This document shows, one piece after another, positions 5,221 to 5,454 of a stretch of 5,454 bases of DNA; position 1 is the first letter of the stretch, and every line of letters begins with the position of its first letter. Both the position numbers and the translations under genes were made by a program. The notes beneath the pieces are model-generated. The model made no database searches. It saw nothing but the letters and a program-made list of their open reading frames with translations, and was not told where the DNA came from. This DNA is from DASYSA01 sp036003885. GTDB lineage: Bacteria > Acidobacteriota > Blastocatellia > UBA7656. The stretch covers positions 1-5,454 of the forward strand of contig DASYSA010000632.1 of assembly GCA_036003885.1 (NCBI GenBank), read 5' to 3'.

Positions 5221-5454
5221 TTTTTCAGCGCTTCTCGTGCGATATACTTCAGCGCGTCTTTTGCCGTCACGAGCCCCGTCACCATGCCTTCGGCGACTAC
5301 CGGAATGTGTCTGAAGCCCCCAACGGACATCTTGTTGAGGGCGATCCTGAGCGAGTCGGCCGCCTCAACGGTTTCGGGTGCGAGAGTCATGTAGTCTCGC
5401 AGGTGCAATTGGTCGAGCGCCTTGTCTGTTCCGATGAGCTTGAGCAACAGATCC
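5214..5454 (-). CDS. CBS-domain protein, 3' end only (5' part outside the window)
   Basis: The frame is open from the right edge to TGA at 5216-5214. The in-frame TTG at 5447 is probably just an internal Leu, because the reading continues upstream as Asp-Leu-Leu-Leu-Lys-Leu-Ile-Gly. That stretch looks like the closing helix of a preceding CBS domain. The visible part contains one complete CBS motif: an RDYMT opening (the usual D-x-M-T), SLRIALNKM helix, GGFRHIPVV strand and a GLVTAKDALKYI end. CBS motifs work in pairs (Bateman modules) that bind adenosyl ligands such as AMP, ATP or SAM and regulate enzymes or channels, or stand alone as small proteins. The upstream helix suggests this is the second of a pair ending the protein. 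Any fused effector domain would be outside the window. The final Lys-Lys-Asn-stop overlaps a heptad repeat. Confidence 0.87.
   Translation of the reverse strand, partial: DLLLKLIGTDKALDQLHLRDYMTLAPETVEAADSLRIALNKMSVGGFRHIPVVAEGMVTGLVTAKDALKYIAREALKKN

Noticed and set aside
5214..5447. Complete 77-residue CBS protein starting at TTG 5447
   Set aside because: The frame is open to the window edge with helix-like residues upstream, no Shine-Dalgarno can be checked, and CBS motifs occur in pairs. A partial gene is more likely.

Overview
The window comes from a moderately GC-rich bacterial chromosome carrying ordinary housekeeping genes separated by repeat-filled gaps. I see no phage, plasmid, IS or CRISPR machinery. 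A plant/cyanobacterial-type IspH, a secreted Asp-box (BNR) multi-propeller protein, a sucC without an adjacent sucD, and short-period degenerate repeats in the gaps would fit an environmental lineage such as Acidobacteriota (Blastocatellia-like). That placement is inference, not proof.

Layout. Positions 1-217 hold what may be the tail of a gene entering from the left. Its last third runs through a 30-bp-arm inverted repeat (108-188). Then comes ispH on the + strand (265-1500), with a weak promoter candidate and a Shine-Dalgarno. It converges on sucC (1518-2678, - strand) across 17 bp, and this junction carries three heptanucleotide repeat units. Upstream of sucC on the - strand, a 104-bp gap holds heptad arrays that can fold into a 25-bp stem. 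Next is a 754-codon secreted beta-propeller protein (2783-5047, -), with a GTG start, a signal peptide and a Lys/Pro/Ala-rich linker splitting its repeat series. A 166-bp gap at 5048-5213 holds AAATTGA-type heptads facing inverted copies. The window ends inside a CBS-domain gene (5214-5454, -) whose 5' part lies outside.

How the genes relate. IspH makes isoprenoid precursors (MEP pathway) and SucC is half of the TCA-cycle succinyl-CoA synthetase. The propeller protein probably acts outside the cytoplasm. The CBS protein probably senses adenine nucleotides or a similar ligand. Nothing shows that they work together, and the neighbourhood looks like independent transcription units.

The most distinctive signal is not a gene. 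Every intergenic gap holds a degenerate short-period repeat (7 nt in three gaps, 9 nt in one). In three gaps the copies are arranged as inverted pairs. The heptad arrays sit on or beside stop codons: those of ispH, the propeller gene and the CBS gene lie inside repeat units, and that of sucC lies 2 nt from one. Because 7 is not a multiple of 3, a few TGA-bearing units give stops in all three frames.
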